A stretch of 64,000 nt of DNA from Adiantum capillus-veneris (GCA_014529385.2 CM043968.1:131064018-131128017), one strand, 5' to 3'. Counted from the stretch's first letter, positions 46,684 to 58,381 are shown. Numbers and translations: made by a program. The notes: generated by a model not told the origin, from the letters alone.

Positions 46684-47200
46684 ATTAAGGCCGGGGCTCC
46701 TCGTCATTATATGGCACTGCTCTAAGCCAGAGGGGATCTAAGGCCCAAATTTGGGGCGCGAGACGGCTTTAATCTCCGCCGTCAGATCACAAAGTGAACT
46801 AGGGGTGAACTGAGGGTGAACTAAGGACGGGTAAGCTAGGGGTGGGTGAACTAGGGGCGCTTAAACTAGGGTATGATCATGTGCCATGCCAACATGGATA
46901 ACGACACGCGCTAGCGTGGTGGTAGGGCATTCATGTGGCAACCGAGATGTCCCAAGTTCGACCCACACCCCGCAAGGCAGGTGAACTAGGGTTGAACTAG
47001 GGGGGTGAACTAAGAGTGAACTTGGGGTGCCATTTTTGCCCCGAGTTCACCCCTAGTTCACTTTGTGATCTGACGGCAAAGATTGAAGCCGCCTTGCGCC
47101 CCCAAATTCGGGCCCTAGATCCCCCCTGGCCAGAGCCGTGCCATATAGTGACGAGGGCCAAGGCTCGGGCCGGGTTGAGTGCCAGTGATGTGGGTCCTTG
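46684..47200. mobile_element. Foldback element with tRNA-like internal promoter
   Basis: Arms of about 150 bases (46684-46830 and 47030-47200) are reverse complements with few changes: TCAGATCACAAAGTGAACTA on the left against TAGTTCACTTTGTGATCTGA on the right. GAACTAGGG is iterated in the arms. The loop holds TAGCGTGGTGG (46912-46922) and AAGTTCGACCC (46954-46964), which match tRNA-type A and B boxes with a normal spacing of 31 bases. Confidence 0.75.
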
Positions 47201-47379
47201 AGGGACGTGATTTGGAATGGGGCAACAAGGTGATATGAGATATCTTTGTGGGCTATATTGTACTTGCAAACTTCAAAGGTGCAGCCTGTAATAGGGAGTA
47301 AGCAATGACGTGAGGCCTCGCCTCAAAGGTTAAAGGGTACTGTTGGATGCACACACTGAAATGATGTGGGTTTGCTTTT

Positions 47380-47491
47380 GCTTTTGCGACCACTAAAAAA
47401 AGAGAATTGCCTCATGGAAAAAATGGATAGTCGATTGCTTTTCGACCACTAAAGAAAGAGAATAGCCTCGGGGAAAAAATGGATAGTCGAT
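47380..47491. repeat. 55 bp tandem duplication upstream of BYPASS1-like gene
   Basis: CGACCACTAAARAAAGAGAA, then GAAAAAATGGATAGTCGATT, twice. Confidence 0.85.
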
Positions 47492-47590
47492 TGCCTAGGC
47501 AAGACTCTCAATTTCCAAATCATGTAGAGTCTCAGCTGCTGCGATGCATGGTACGTACGACGTGGAGCCCACAGGCACCTTTAGCTTCAT

Positions 47591-47617
47591 CCAATGAAGC
47601 TGCGCACATTTAAAATC
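47591..47617 (+). promoter_or_regulatory. CCAAT and TATA-like boxes before the BYPASS1-like gene
   Basis: CCAAT at 47591 and CATTTAAAAT at 47608-47617. A TATA here places transcription start near 47640, which favours the ATG at 47701 over the one at 47620. Confidence 0.4.
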
Positions 47618-47700
47618 AGATGGCTGTGCCCGAATCCTTTCAAGTTTCATCGCTATCTCACGCTCTCTTCTCACAACAAGCTAGACTCCAAGTGAGCGAA

Positions 47701-48807
47701 ATGGGTTCTGGAAGCCGTCTGGCTCTGCTGGTGCAGCACTCCTTCCGCAGGATCAGCAGCACAAGCACTAGCACAAGCACAAGCACTGCTAGCCCTCTGC
47801 CGCCGCAGCAGCAGAAACTCTACTCAGGCGCAGCAATAGGGACATGCAGCTTTGAGGCCGATCTGGCCGCACGGGCGCAGCAGCTGCAGCTGCAGACCGG
47901 CGGCGGCAGCGCCCATCTCAACTGGCTGATCGACGCCTGTGCCTGCACGCTCGCCACCCACTCCTCCGTTGCCTCGCTCCTTATCCATACCCCCTCATCT
48001 ACACAGGAACATCCTTCTCCAGATCCCTATGCACAGCTCAACTCACAGTTAGCAGCTATAGCTCGAGAGCGCGCAGACGAGGTGCTGAGCTTTCTCGACG
48101 TCTGCATCTCCCTCCAGCACATGGCTGAGGACGCTGAGCGCCAGCTAGGCCGGCTGCAGCGGGCGCTGCACATCGCGGGGCAGGCCCTGCGGATGCCTCA
48201 CATGACACGGGCCAAGATACATGCAGCCGCCCATCGGCTCAGATCGGCCTGCCATCAGCTGGACGTCAATGCCAGCAAGCATTCCAGGGACGCAGCGCAC
48301 GCTGCCCTCAACCGATCCGTGCGCGCAGCAGCCCCTGCATTAAGCACTTCAGATCTGGCCGCCTTGGACGGCACCCTGCTCATCTCCTTGCTGGTACTTA
48401 CTTCCACCCTCTCCACCTTCTCTGCTCCCACCAGCTCTGCCATGCGCAGCACGTGCAAGCTGATCGCCCGATACTGCAGCAGGGTCCGCTCAAGGGCGAC
48501 AGTAGGACCACCCTTGTGGGCAGCCCCTCTGCAGCGGCTGCAGCGCAATCTCAGGCGGGAGGAGATGGGTGCTGTCTTCCTGGAGCTGCAAGGCCTTCAC
48601 TCTTCCTCGGCCTCCCTCCTCGCCTCCATGACGGCTGATCAGCTAGACAGCAGTGAGGGCGTGCAGGTGTTGCAGATGAGGCAGGGCGTGGATAGCCTGC
48701 GTAAGAGGGCGCAAGAAGCCCAAGCGTGTTTGTCCACGCTTCGCTCTCACCTGGCCTCCCTCTTTCAGGCGCTTCTCTCGCTCCGCCTCGCCCTCCTAGA
48801 TCACTGA
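47701..48807 (+). CDS. BYPASS1/ROH1-like protein (DUF793 family)
   Basis: Intronless, GC-rich frame of 368 codons, close to the usual length of BYPASS1 proteins. The in-frame ATG at 47620 would add 27 residues. Features: a Ser-Thr repeat at about residues 19-30 coded by an AGCACA run; SFEADLAARAQQL at about 50-62, followed by LNWLIDACACTLATHSSVASLL and a long helical domain with DEVLSFLDVCISLQHMAEDAERQL, matching the N-terminal pattern of BYPASS1-type proteins; a hydrophobic stretch in LLISLLVLTSTLSTF at about 225-240; a helical C-terminus. In Arabidopsis BYPASS1 limits a root-derived mobile signal, and ROH1 proteins bind exocyst EXO70; transfer of either role here is inference. The only intact host-like gene in the window. 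Confidence 0.6.
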   Translation: MGSGSRLALLVQHSFRRISSTSTSTSTSTASPLPPQQQKLYSGAAIGTCSFEADLAARAQQLQLQTGGGSAHLNWLIDACACTLATHSSVASLLIHTPSSTQEHPSPDPYAQLNSQLAAIARERADEVLSFLDVCISLQHMAEDAERQLGRLQRALHIAGQALRMPHMTRAKIHAAAHRLRSACHQLDVNASKHSRDAAHAALNRSVRAAAPALSTSDLAALDGTLLISLLVLTSTLSTFSAPTSSAMRSTCKLIARYCSRVRSRATVGPPLWAAPLQRLQRNLRREEMGAVFLELQGLHSSSASLLASMTADQLDSSEGVQVLQMRQGVDSLRKRAQEAQACLSTLRSHLASLFQALLSLRLALLDH

Positions 48808-48857
48808 TCATCAAGGAGCCAGCAGCCCCCAATTTTGCCCGCTAGCTCACCTGCACA

Positions 48858-49744
48858 ATGAGCTACAGCCCGCTACACTCATGTACACCAGAGTAGGCAC
48901 TTTCCTCTTCTAATTGAATATAATTGAGGCTTGTACAAAATATTTCACGTGTCAAAAGCAACATTAATATACTTTAGCCTGTCTCGCTGTCAACACTGCT
49001 AACAAAAAAAAGCCATCTTTAAAACCTCGTTCTGCAAGTTGAACTAGCTTACTGGCAGCCAAAGAATATTTATGCAAGTAGAGAACAGGAAATATATTAA
49101 AGAAAAGAGAAAGAAATACAACTTTGCCTCGCAGGTGGGGATAGAGGCATCCCTCTCATCCCTTCAAAAGGAAAAAAAGCTAGAGTTGTAGGCAGGCAAA
49201 ATCCATAATTAATCTCCCTCTAGAGTAGATCTTAAGCATAAGATCCTTCCAAAGATGCCATCTATGATTTCTTTGGATAACATGCAGGGGGCCATTGGCA
49301 ACATCTTGCATCTGATCAATACAAGAGAGACATTAACTTTGTTTAATTGTATGACAAAGGGATTGGAGTTGTCCTCCATTTTTGCTTGAAGATTGTTTCT
49401 ATCCTCAGAGATGGCTAGCAAGCCCACAGGTAAGCCATTCTCCACATATTCCATAGTGGAATATCCATCCTGACCTTTGAACCTATTGTTTCGAGCACCA
49501 ATTGAGGCTCCACTTCTTGTTTAACTTCCTTCTCAGCTACTCATCAAATTTCAATATGCAGGCGAACTTCTTGTAGGCCTTCCAAGCATATTGTTGTAGA
49601 GAGGTTTTTTTTATGTGCTTGAAATTTAAACTAGTTTGTAGAAGCATCAGCTCATCCACCTTGCAAATAATTTCTTCAAGACAACTAGAAGAAATATTGT
49701 TCAAAGGTTAGAAATCTGGATAGGGGTTAGTAATGTTACATTTC
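48858..49744 (-). repeat. LINE-derived segment, copy 1 (X then Y)
   Basis: 48858-49025 (X: CCCGCTACACTCATGT, TTCCTCTTCTAATTGAATAT) and 49028-49740 (Y: AACTAGCTTACTGGCAGCCAA and more) recur at 54062-54290 and 53398-54060 in the order Y then X. Minus frames such as MEYVENGLPVGLLA are also present in both. Begins about 50 bases after the BYPASS1-like stop codon. Confidence 0.7.
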
Positions 49745-50935
49745 TCTACAGATCCCCCCAGGTTCTAATCCCTGCTTTGAAACACTTGTGAGCTTTGATT
49801 GTCAGAATTTTACCAAGCTTTTTGGCAACCCACCCCAACCAAATAGAATCCTCAGTTAACATAAGGCAGTTAGACAAAATAGACTTGGGTAAGTGCAAAA
49901 CCTCTCTGATGCTGAACCAAGAATTCCACACTCTGATAATGAGTTGGAAGCCTACGGGTTTGAATTTCCAGCCAGAGGAAATCACATCCCAAAGAGAGAG
50001 ATTTCTCTGAGCTTTGTAATCCTGCGCATAGAATTAAGGAATGTGTCTTTTAATCAAACAGGCCCAGAAGTCTTCACTGTCTATGGCTCTAACTATCCAT
50101 TTGCCTACCATTTTGACTGCCATGTTGTCTATATCCAGAATGCCTAAGCCTCCCCTTGTTTTGTGCTAGCAGCAAGTCTTCCAAGCAACTTTGGGAATTA
50201 TAGTAAATTCCTTAGAGCCACCCCAGAGAAACCTTCTTGCCAAAGACACTACTTGCTTGAGTTGGGTAGAGGTGGGCTTCCAATATGAAAGGAAAACAAA
50301 GACACTACTTACTTGAGTTGGGTACAGGTCGGCTTCCAACATGAAACGAAAACAAAGGTCCTAGAAGCCAAAGAGGGTTGATAAGCCTGTCCCATAAACA
50401 CTTTCCTTCTGAGTTTGTCCATGATCCACTCCCACCTTTGCTCCATAATTACCTTGAACCCCATTAGGATCGCCAAAAGCTTGAAGACCTAGCCATTTGA
50501 TATCACTTTGCAGCCTGCATCTGTGACAAAGGAGGGAGTTACCCCATTTGAAGCTTTAAAACCAGTCTTTTGATGGATAATTTGTGACCCACTAGCTTGA
50601 CAAAAAATATTCAGACATTCCATGAAAGCATCAATTGATTCATTATCTACATTAGTAAGAGCATTTGTGTCATCTGCAAACATTTGCACACAAAGATCAT
50701 TTGAGGACCCAGCAATCTTGATACCTGTTAACTTGCCTTCTTGCATCCTTTTCTTAACCAGCCAGCCAAATGCATCTGAGGCAATAACAAACAAGAGTGG
50801 GGCTAAAGGGGAGCCATGCCTGATAGACCTCATCAGAATAATAACATTAGTTAACTCCCCATTCACAGATATTCTGGTAAAGGCATTTCCAAACAATACA
50901 TGAACAAACTTGATGGATTTTTTGCCCAATCAGAT
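49745..50935 (-). pseudogene. LINE ORF2 reverse transcriptase fragment
   Basis: Minus frame 50489-50929 reads as the middle of a LINE RT: RSIRHGSPLAPLLFVIASDAF, then FADDTNAL with the catalytic FADD box, then FCQASGSQIIHQKTGF. Weaker continuations to 49746 (VSLARRFLWGGS, KVAWKTCC, KTRGGLGILDI) match the region after the RT in plant LINEs. A 56 bp tandem duplication at 50241-50352 disrupts it, along with stops. The upstream side abuts copia sequence at about 50940, so it is truncated. Confidence 0.8.
50241..50352. repeat. 56 bp tandem duplication inside LINE
   Basis: CAAAGACACTACTTGCTTGA at 50241 and CAAAGACACTACTTACTTGA at 50297. Confidence 0.9.
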
Positions 50936-50944
50936 AAGAAGCGT

Positions 50945-51305
50945 TTTTGAAATAAGTGACCGTATTTCCATGAGGGACAGTCTCGGGAGAGGAAAACAAG
51001 TCACAATGTGAAGTAATGTGCTTTGTAACACCACTATCAAAGTACCAAACATGTGAATGTGCAACAACTAACATACATGCATCATGATAGGAGGATCATA
51101 AGTACACACTACACTAAATACCGCATTTGCATCTACATCAATAGCACAATCTTCATTTCTAGAAGATTTTGTGATTGCTTTATTGGTTGTAGATCAAGCC
51201 TCTTTCTTCTTGGCCTTTTTTGTCTTCAACTTAGGACATTGCTTTATCAAATGAGAATTAACCTTGCAATAATGGCATGTGTCATAAAATCTAATATCTA
51301 ACCAA
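50945..51305 (-). pseudogene. Ty1/copia protease and zinc knuckle
   Basis: Minus-strand translation gives a CCHC knuckle (CHYCKVNSHLIKQC; C-X2-C-X4-H-X4-C) near 51245-51290 and a copia protease start at about 50990-51045 (VWYFDSGVTKHIT, where the usual D-S-G-A reads D-S-G-V). These are the end of gag and start of pol of a copia element whose gag lies at 52628-53335. The LINE RT begins right after. Confidence 0.75.
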
Positions 51306-52627
51306 CCCAAATGATTGTCTCACATTAAACTGATCATTTAATGTGGGATAATAAACGGGAACAAGGGCTAGAATATAGACATGTGCGTACGGATCTATCT
51401 CAACACGGGGCCAATAGTAAAGGGGTCCAAATGAGAGATGGTATGTCAAAGAGAAAGGCTAACTAATGGAGCTTAAAAGACCTTAGGGTTAGCTTCATTA
51501 AAGACCTCCAATGGTTAGTGTTAAAAGTCCCTTCACCTTAGGCAAGCTAGGGTTGAGCTTGAGGTGGGAACCCGACCTAAGCTTGAGGTGCTTGTCATGC
51601 TTGATGACTAAGGTAATTGAAGTGCTTGTCATACTTAATGAGGAAGGTGCTTGAGAAGCTTCCCATGCATGGGGGGTAAGGTGCTTGAGCCAAAAAAATA
51701 CCCAAGAAAGGAGGTGGAAAGTCCCAAAGTTAGGGGAATCTTTGACTTAACCTCCCACTCACCCAAAGGGCACCCCTTTTCTCAAGGGGCACATGGGACA
51801 CATGTCAGACTCTCCCTATGCCTAGCCACATGGTGTGTTTGAATGTTATTGGTTGGGCTAAAGAGGGGTCCAATGAGCTTCTAGTTCCATCCAACAAATA
51901 TCTAGATATTTTCAAGCTCTCTCTCTCTCTAAGGGATAAGGGGGACACTTGTTCAAAGACTACCCATGTAGTTGAAACGTATGTTGCATGTGATTGGTAA
52001 GGGAGAGAGGGGTCCAGTGAGCTTGAGACATGGAAAAAAGGGTAGAACTCGCCCCAAGCAAGCAACGGGTGTGCTAGGGGGGTATACACCACACACACAC
52101 ACACACTCATTTTGTGGATTTATTCTTACTTGGTGAAACTAGAGGAACTCCACCTCCTTCTCCAATCTTTCGAGAAGTGAGAGCCTACACCAACACTCTT
52201 CCCTACCCTCATTCCCCGCTAGCTCTCTCCACCTTTGAATGTGTTTGAGGCCTTGGGACTGAGGCTTGGGATAGTTAATGCTTTCTACAAATTTTATGTT
52301 ATGCTTGCGATGCATGATTATTTCCATCTTCATTGCATCACCTAGGTCACAAGGAACACAAAGATTGTATTGTACCAAGTCTGTCTTGATGGGAGAAACT
52401 ATAATGCAAATGCCTATTGGAGGGGGGACCGGCTCCGTATGAATCCGGTCCTCAACTGTTGTCATGTTCTCTAAACTCTCTCTCTCTTGCAAACGTTTTT
52501 TTCATGCCAAGTTAACTAAGTACCATGTTTATGTTGCTATCATCAATTAAGTTCACCCACTGTACTCACAAATTAACCTCACAAGAGTGCTTTATCTAAT
52601 TTCTTAATTCCGCTACTTTCAAAGTTC
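51306..52627. other. 1.3 kb insert between copia gag parts; no gene seen
   Basis: Separates the copia gag from its zinc knuckle, so it is probably an insertion (solo LTR or other element), but I could not fix target duplications or LTR termini. Contains a CA tract near 52092-52107. Confidence 0.4.
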
Positions 52628-53335
52628 TTAGGCCATTTCCATTACAGCATGCATCTTCTTCTTGCCTTTTTCACCAAAATTCCTAGAGAAGTTGATGCCA
52701 GCAAAAGCATTAGATACGAGAGATGATCTACAACTCACAAAATAACCATGAGAAGTGGTTGCATTGGTTACCACCTCCAACAAAAGCCTGCTCAATTCCA
52801 TGATATTCAGCCATTTTCTTTCTTGAAAGTGACTCTTGTAATAGCAACATGCACATGCATCAAGAACAATATGCACAAATTATCTGTCAAAAATAACTTC
52901 ACTTGCAAAAACGAGTTTCTGAATGATATCCTCGACACAAGCAAGAAAAGTATCCATGTCATCTTCCTCTTGCATAATCTTTGACTCGAGCTCTTTATAC
53001 AGTAATGTAATTTTAGCCTCATTGCAACTTACATAAAGACCAATCAAAGTATCCCAAGCCTTTGTCATTGATTTTATTGATAAATGTGAGGAGTGATATT
53101 GTGTTTCACACATAATGCAATCAATGCATGCGCCTAAGCATCTCTAATATCCCAACAAGATTGCATAGTTGTAGGCAAAACCAACTCTAACAGCAACAAA
53201 CATGCTAGAACCCGCAACATCCTCGATAGATCCTGTATCCATAGAAGGTGGATGTGAATCAATGTCTTGCACAACATTGTACACAAGAACATGCGTCATC
53301 AGATAAGCCCACATTGGGTATTTGTCCCCATCCAA
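52628..53335 (-). pseudogene. Ty1/copia gag fragments
   Basis: Three minus frames in order: MDGDKYPMWAYLMTHVL (53144-53335), KAWDTLIGLYVSCNEAKITL, then DMDTFLACVEDIIQKL (52880-53113), and LSRLLLEVVTNATTSHGYFV (52628-52876). The pattern AWDTL-LY-N-A-LY-EL-K fits the copia gag polyprotein domain (UBN2 type). Frameshifts separate the pieces. Upstream it meets the repeated LINE segment at 53398. Confidence 0.72.
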
Positions 53336-53397
53336 TTTGTCCTCAACACAGCGAACATCTTGAAATCATTTATGTTATTGTCAACCAATGCGAGTGA

Positions 53398-54290
53398 TTT
53401 TGTTCTGCAAGCTGAACTAGCTTACTGGCAGCCAAGAATTATGCAACTGGTCCTTTCTTTTTTAGAGGACATGAAATATATTAAAGAAAATAAAATTAAA
53501 TACAACTTCTCCTCACACGTGGGGAGAGAGACATCCCTTCAAAAGAAAAATAAGCTAGAGTTCTAACCAGGCAAAAGCCATAACTAATTTAAGTATAAGA
53601 TCCTTCCAAAGATGCCATCTACGATTTTTTTGGAGAAGATGCAGGGGCCATTGGAAACATCTTGCATCTGATTGATACAAGAGATAAAGTAAGTTTCTTT
53701 AACTGTATGACAAAGGGGTTGGAGTTTTCCTCCATTTTTTGCTTGAACATTGTTTCTATCCTTTGAGACTAGCAAGCCCACGGGTACACCAGTCTCCACA
53801 TATTCCATAGTGAAATATCTATCCTAACATGTACACCCATTGTTTAGAGCACCAATTGAGGCCCCACTTCTTGTTTTAACTTCCTTTCCAGTTGCTCATC
53901 AAATTCTAGTATGCAGGAGAACTTCTTGTAGGCCTTCCAAGCATATTGTTGCAGATAGATTTCCTTGTTGTGCCTAAATTTTGAACTCATTTGTAGAAGT
54001 ATCAACTTATCCAACTTGCAAACAATTTCTTCAAGACAGCCAGAAGAAATGTTGAAAAGATACAACCCGCTACACTCATGTGTGCTACTAGAACTTTCCT
54101 CTTCTAATTGAATATAATTGAGGCTTTGTACAAAATATTTCACGAGACTTGTGTTAAAAGCAAAAATATACTTTACCTTGCGCAACTCGTTTTTGTTTCA
54201 CTGTCAACAATACTGAGAGAAAAAGCCATTTTTAAAACCTTGTTCCGCAAGGTGAACTAGCTAATTACTGATAGCCAAAATTTATGCAAT
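53398..54290 (-). repeat. LINE-derived segment, copy 2 (Y then X)
   Basis: Counterpart of 48858-49744 with segment order changed: Y at 53398-54060, X at 54062-54230, then the first bases of Y again near 54240. Minus frame 53844-54185 contains QQYAWKAYKKFSCILEFDEQ, seen in both copies. Confidence 0.7.
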
Positions 54291-54335
54291 TGGTCTTGCT
54301 TGGTGGGTTTTGCTATAGAACATCCATATAAATTA

Positions 54336-54386
<51 letters not shown>
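54336..54386. repeat. (GT)n(GA)n microsatellite
   Basis: GT to 54358, GA to 54386. Confidence 0.95.
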
Positions 54387-54391
<5 letters not shown>

Positions 54392-56293
54392 CCTTTATCC
54401 CAAAATTTTCCTCCTTGAATATTTTTTGCACCAAGTCAAAAATCTCAACGTGATGTAACTTAATTTGAGTTGAATGTTGTAGAAGAGAGGGGGAATAAAA
54501 TTGGTTCAAGTGACAATGAAGATAAATAATTTGTTATGCATTTATAATCACTCAATGCTCTTGGTCAGGTTTGCAAACTTTGGTCAAAAGAAGTTAAAGA
54601 AATAATGGACAATCCATAGATCCAAGTAAACTTGAAAGGTCTGAAGATAGGGGAACAAAGAAGAGAGTTATCCATAACTAGAGAGAACACATGTAATTCC
54701 TTTCTTGCGATGAATTTTTTTTTGTTACTACAACTTTCTCTTCAATAGAGGGGGAATATTGAAAATAATATATAATTATTATGTTAAATAAATAACAAGA
54801 GTTGCAACACCAAAATTGTGTCCACTATGAAAATCTCAAAATGTTTTACTGTGTCCTTTTACTGCATTTTGTAGAGAGAGAGAGAGAGTCCAAAATGGTC
54901 CGACCAAAGAAGAGAGAGGAGGACCGGGGGGGTATTTTTTTGTATTTCAAATATTACCACGGATATAGGCTCTCGTATTATCTTGATTATTGTTGCTTTG
55001 ATTGCCACGCTTATCATTTGAACCTGGCTTTAATGCTTAAACATTCAAATTTTGGTGTTTCCCTCTGTTTTGCTTGTGAATAAAAATTAAAGAACATTAT
55101 TTCAAATTTTAAAAAATTAAAAAAAAGATACGAAACATGAAACAATGGCTATGTGGATAAACATGAAATTACGAAGAGGAAGCTCCGTCCTAGAGTTATG
55201 CTTGCACCTCCATGTAAAGCAAGCACCATTAGAGATGAGAAGCCAAACATGGGGATACATCTTTTGTTGAGGCATGGGTATGATAGAGTGAAGTGTGCCC
55301 ACATTTTACCACACTATAGCACCTATGTTAGTTTCTTCAAGCTCTATCTTTGCAATAATATGCACGTGGCCTACACTTTTGCAAGAATCTTTCTTATTCT
55401 CTTGCTTATCGTAGACATTTCTTCTTTTATTTTACTGTCTTTATTACTGCTTCTACTATCACACACTTCCCCTAAATAGCACATACATTTCACTCGAGCA
55501 GTTGTATCAATGCACTCTTTGCATATTTTGAAAGGCTTTATGTAGTGGTACCAAAGAGCTCTCTTGTCACAAAAAGGTGTTGAGCAAGGAGCACAATAAA
55601 GAAGCTCGATCTTCTTCAAAGCCTTCTTGCACTACGTACAACACAAAGCGCTAGCTTCACTTGCACCTATAACACTTCATAATAACAATGCTTCTTAGAA
55701 AAATGAAAAGCATTTGTAATTTTTCATAAATAATTGCTCCAAAAAAATATAGATATTTTGACATCAATTAAGTTAATCACACCCACTTGATTAACATAAC
55801 TTAACATGTTTCAAAAGATTAGAAATAGAAGAGGTGGGGATAGAGAGAGATGAATGGACGACACGACAAAAAAAAAAAATCATAACTTAAAGTATACAAA
55901 ATGTTTATGAATCACCTTCCAAAAGATCTCTACAAGAAGCATCATCCAATTCTAAGCCCAGGGCTCCTAAATCAATAAAGAGAGAAATAGAATTACCATT
56001 TTTGTGGATGTGTTGGCTTCATCATCTTCGAATTAGTCATCCTCCATCTCATCATCATCATCATCATCATCATGGCAATCATCCTCTCTAAGGCTTGCAA
56101 CTATGGAAGTATATGATTACTCTAACTTTGGTATGCAACCTCGTGCATACTCTCATTCTTTGTTGGTGATGTTCTCATGCTTTTTCTTCAATCATTCTCT
56201 CATGAATCCACTCGGCACTAGTGCGATCTTGGTTACATGCAAGGTGTCTAGGAACTGGGGGTGGCCTCCTGCCTCCATGCGCTTGCTTCCATG
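54387..56293. other. No certain gene
   Basis: AT-rich unique sequence. A minus frame at 55371-55619 has a Cys-rich start (CAPCSTPFCDK ... FKICKECI) that could bind zinc, but only one copy exists and no family is recognised. A (CAT)n run lies at 56051-56072. Confidence 0.4.
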
Positions 56294-57056
56294 CATTAGG
56301 AAAAATATGGACTCTCCTTGGGACTTTTTGATTAGTGAAGGCTTAAGGGAGAACCAATGAGAAGGCTCTTGGGATATCACTTAGAGGGCGAGGAATGGTA
56401 GGGGTGCAGCCTAATTGTCTCCCTCTTCAATGCTTGGTTCTTAGAGAGAGGTGGGAGGTAGGCTGGGGGGGGGGGGTAAATAGGAGGAAAGAGGTGTCAT
56501 AAAAGAGGGAGGGACCCCCCAAAAAAAAATGCGCATGCTTAAAAACCCTAAAAAATGAAATTTTTAAAAAGTTTCAAAGTTGACTCATTTGTCTCCAAAA
56601 CTACCCCAAAACATAAACTAACTTAAAAAAGTCAATTTTCCCCCCCAAAATCCACTTTTCTCTCTCTCCCTCACTACTTTTCTCTCCCACACTCTCCCTC
56701 TTCTCCCTCCTCCCATTCTCTCTCTATAGTCAAGGCATCCATCAGCAAAAGCTTTCCACCACTCTCTTCCTCTTTCCATATCTCCCCCTTCTCTCACACC
56801 TCCATCAACCCTCTACAGTCCCACACTCCATAGCCCACAGCTCCACTATCCTCGCTACCTCTCACTCCTCCCCTCTTTCTCTATCTCCACTGTCAAAGCC
56901 ACCATAGCCACCATAGGAAGCTCGCCTCACCCTCCCCTCAGCTCCTCATTCTCTCTCCACAGTACTCACACACAATAGCCCACAGCCTTGCCGACTTCTC
57001 TCCCTCACCTTCCTCCCACCCATTTCAAATCCCTTCCTAAGCCCAACTTCCCAAGC
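56294..57056 (+). other. Cassette B 5' region
   Basis: Pyrimidine-rich leader-like DNA upstream of gene 1, similar in character to 39208-39719. A G10 run lies at 56466-56475. Confidence 0.5.
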
Positions 57057-58381
57057 ATGTCCATGCATAGACGGCCCAAACCAGAGATAGAGGAGATTGT
57101 GTTGCACAACACAAAAGATTCAGAGGGATATGGATCCCACAGGTATTCAAGAAGGGTGCATGGGTCTACATGCAACCGTCACGTGCTGGACCTCATCGCG
57201 TACGATGTAGAGGCGTATTGGAACGTCATTGGAAGGGCCGACTATTGGCATTCAAAGAAACCATGTCTGGAATGGTGGCCATCATGCAACACGTGTACAG
57301 TGCAGCTGAGATCCACCTCAAGAGAGCTTCAACTCAATTTGCACCTCATTGTAAGTCTTCATGATTTAGCTATCCCATGCATATGTCATGTTTACGTTTA
57401 TGCGATCATTATGTTTGACTAAGGGCATTTGTAAAGATGTTTTTCCATCCAGCTTAGTTGAGGAGCAGCCGCTTGAGTGCCTCTCATGCACATTCATGGT
57501 TGTGCATGCTCACATTAAGGAGCTTATGTTTCCTAATGTCTCATCGAAAAAACTTACCAAGCAGCGAATATTCATGTACTCCCCCAAGTACATGGTGCCG
57601 AAGTCAAGCCAAATCTATGGTAGGTTAGAAGCCGTGGAGACACCCTCATTGCATCGTGCAGAATGGCCAACTCCGTACCATTGGGCCTTGCTTTCTTTCA
57701 AACGCAAGGTGCTGCAAGATTTCCAAGGGTCCCTAAAGTTTGGTAAGGCAACCAGATCGATGGGTCTCAGTTGGTATTGTCCCATTCATTTGTTTGTGCA
57801 TGCATTCCGCTCTCTGCCGATTGTAGAAACACCAACAATGTTTGTTTGTTGCAAAGAAGTTGACATAGATGCAATGGACATGATTCTAGGTGTCAATTGG
57901 GGCTATGTTGACGGTTTGCATGACCGTCGTTATAAGTGCAATGTGTCCCCCACACAGCTTTGCCTTCGGTATTTTAAAGCAAGGTGCACCTTGTATGCAC
58001 GGTTTAGCTACGAGAGGTGGATGCACAAACGTGGCAAATGGATACCCTTGCAGCTGACAGCCGAAGAGGTTCAATCCTTTGAAATTCGTGTCCACATGCC
58101 CAATAATGAGCTGGAGGTGGTTGCAGTGAATCCGCATTGGAGTCTTGCCAATCTTCGGGAACACTTTGTCATAATGGGATTCAAGGATGTCGGCAATGCA
58201 AGTTTCAAACTTGGACAACGCAAGGTCTGCTTTGTGCTTGCTTAGCTACCTTTTCTTATGTTTTGTGGGTATTTGTATTTTGATTGTCCACTTTTTGGTT
58301 GTGTAGATTGGAAGGCGGATGGAGGCCACTATGCTTGTTTACAAAGATTGGGCTATAGACGAAATCATCTTGTCTAAGTGA
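57057..58381 (+). pseudogene. Cassette B gene 1, unknown protein, one frameshift
   Basis: Exons 57057-57350, 57458-58224 and 58307-58381. Intron 1 (GTAAGT...TTAG, 107 bp) joins the conserved peptide in frame; intron 2 (GTCTGC...GTAG) sits exactly at the position of the copy A intron. Exon sum is 1136 bases; one base is missing near 57120, where the frame of MSMHRRPK slips against WIPQVFKKGAWVYMQPS. Without that slip the product would be about 378 residues. Blocks shared with copy A include RIFMYSPKY, RSMGLSWYCPIHLFVHAF, WGYVDGLHDRRYKC, MPNNELE and REHFVIMGF. Soluble-looking, with many aromatic and basic residues; no known domain recognised. Followed 245 bases later by gene 2. Confidence 0.72.
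57351..57457 (+). other. Intron 1 of cassette B gene 1
   Basis: The donor GTAAGT and the acceptor at TTAG restore the reading frame; the alternative acceptor five bases earlier would place a stop at once. In copy A the equivalent acceptor is mutated to GG. Confidence 0.75.

Noticed and set aside
46910-46970. A functional tRNA gene
   Set aside because: Only A- and B-box-like motifs are present; no acceptor or anticodon stem can be drawn.
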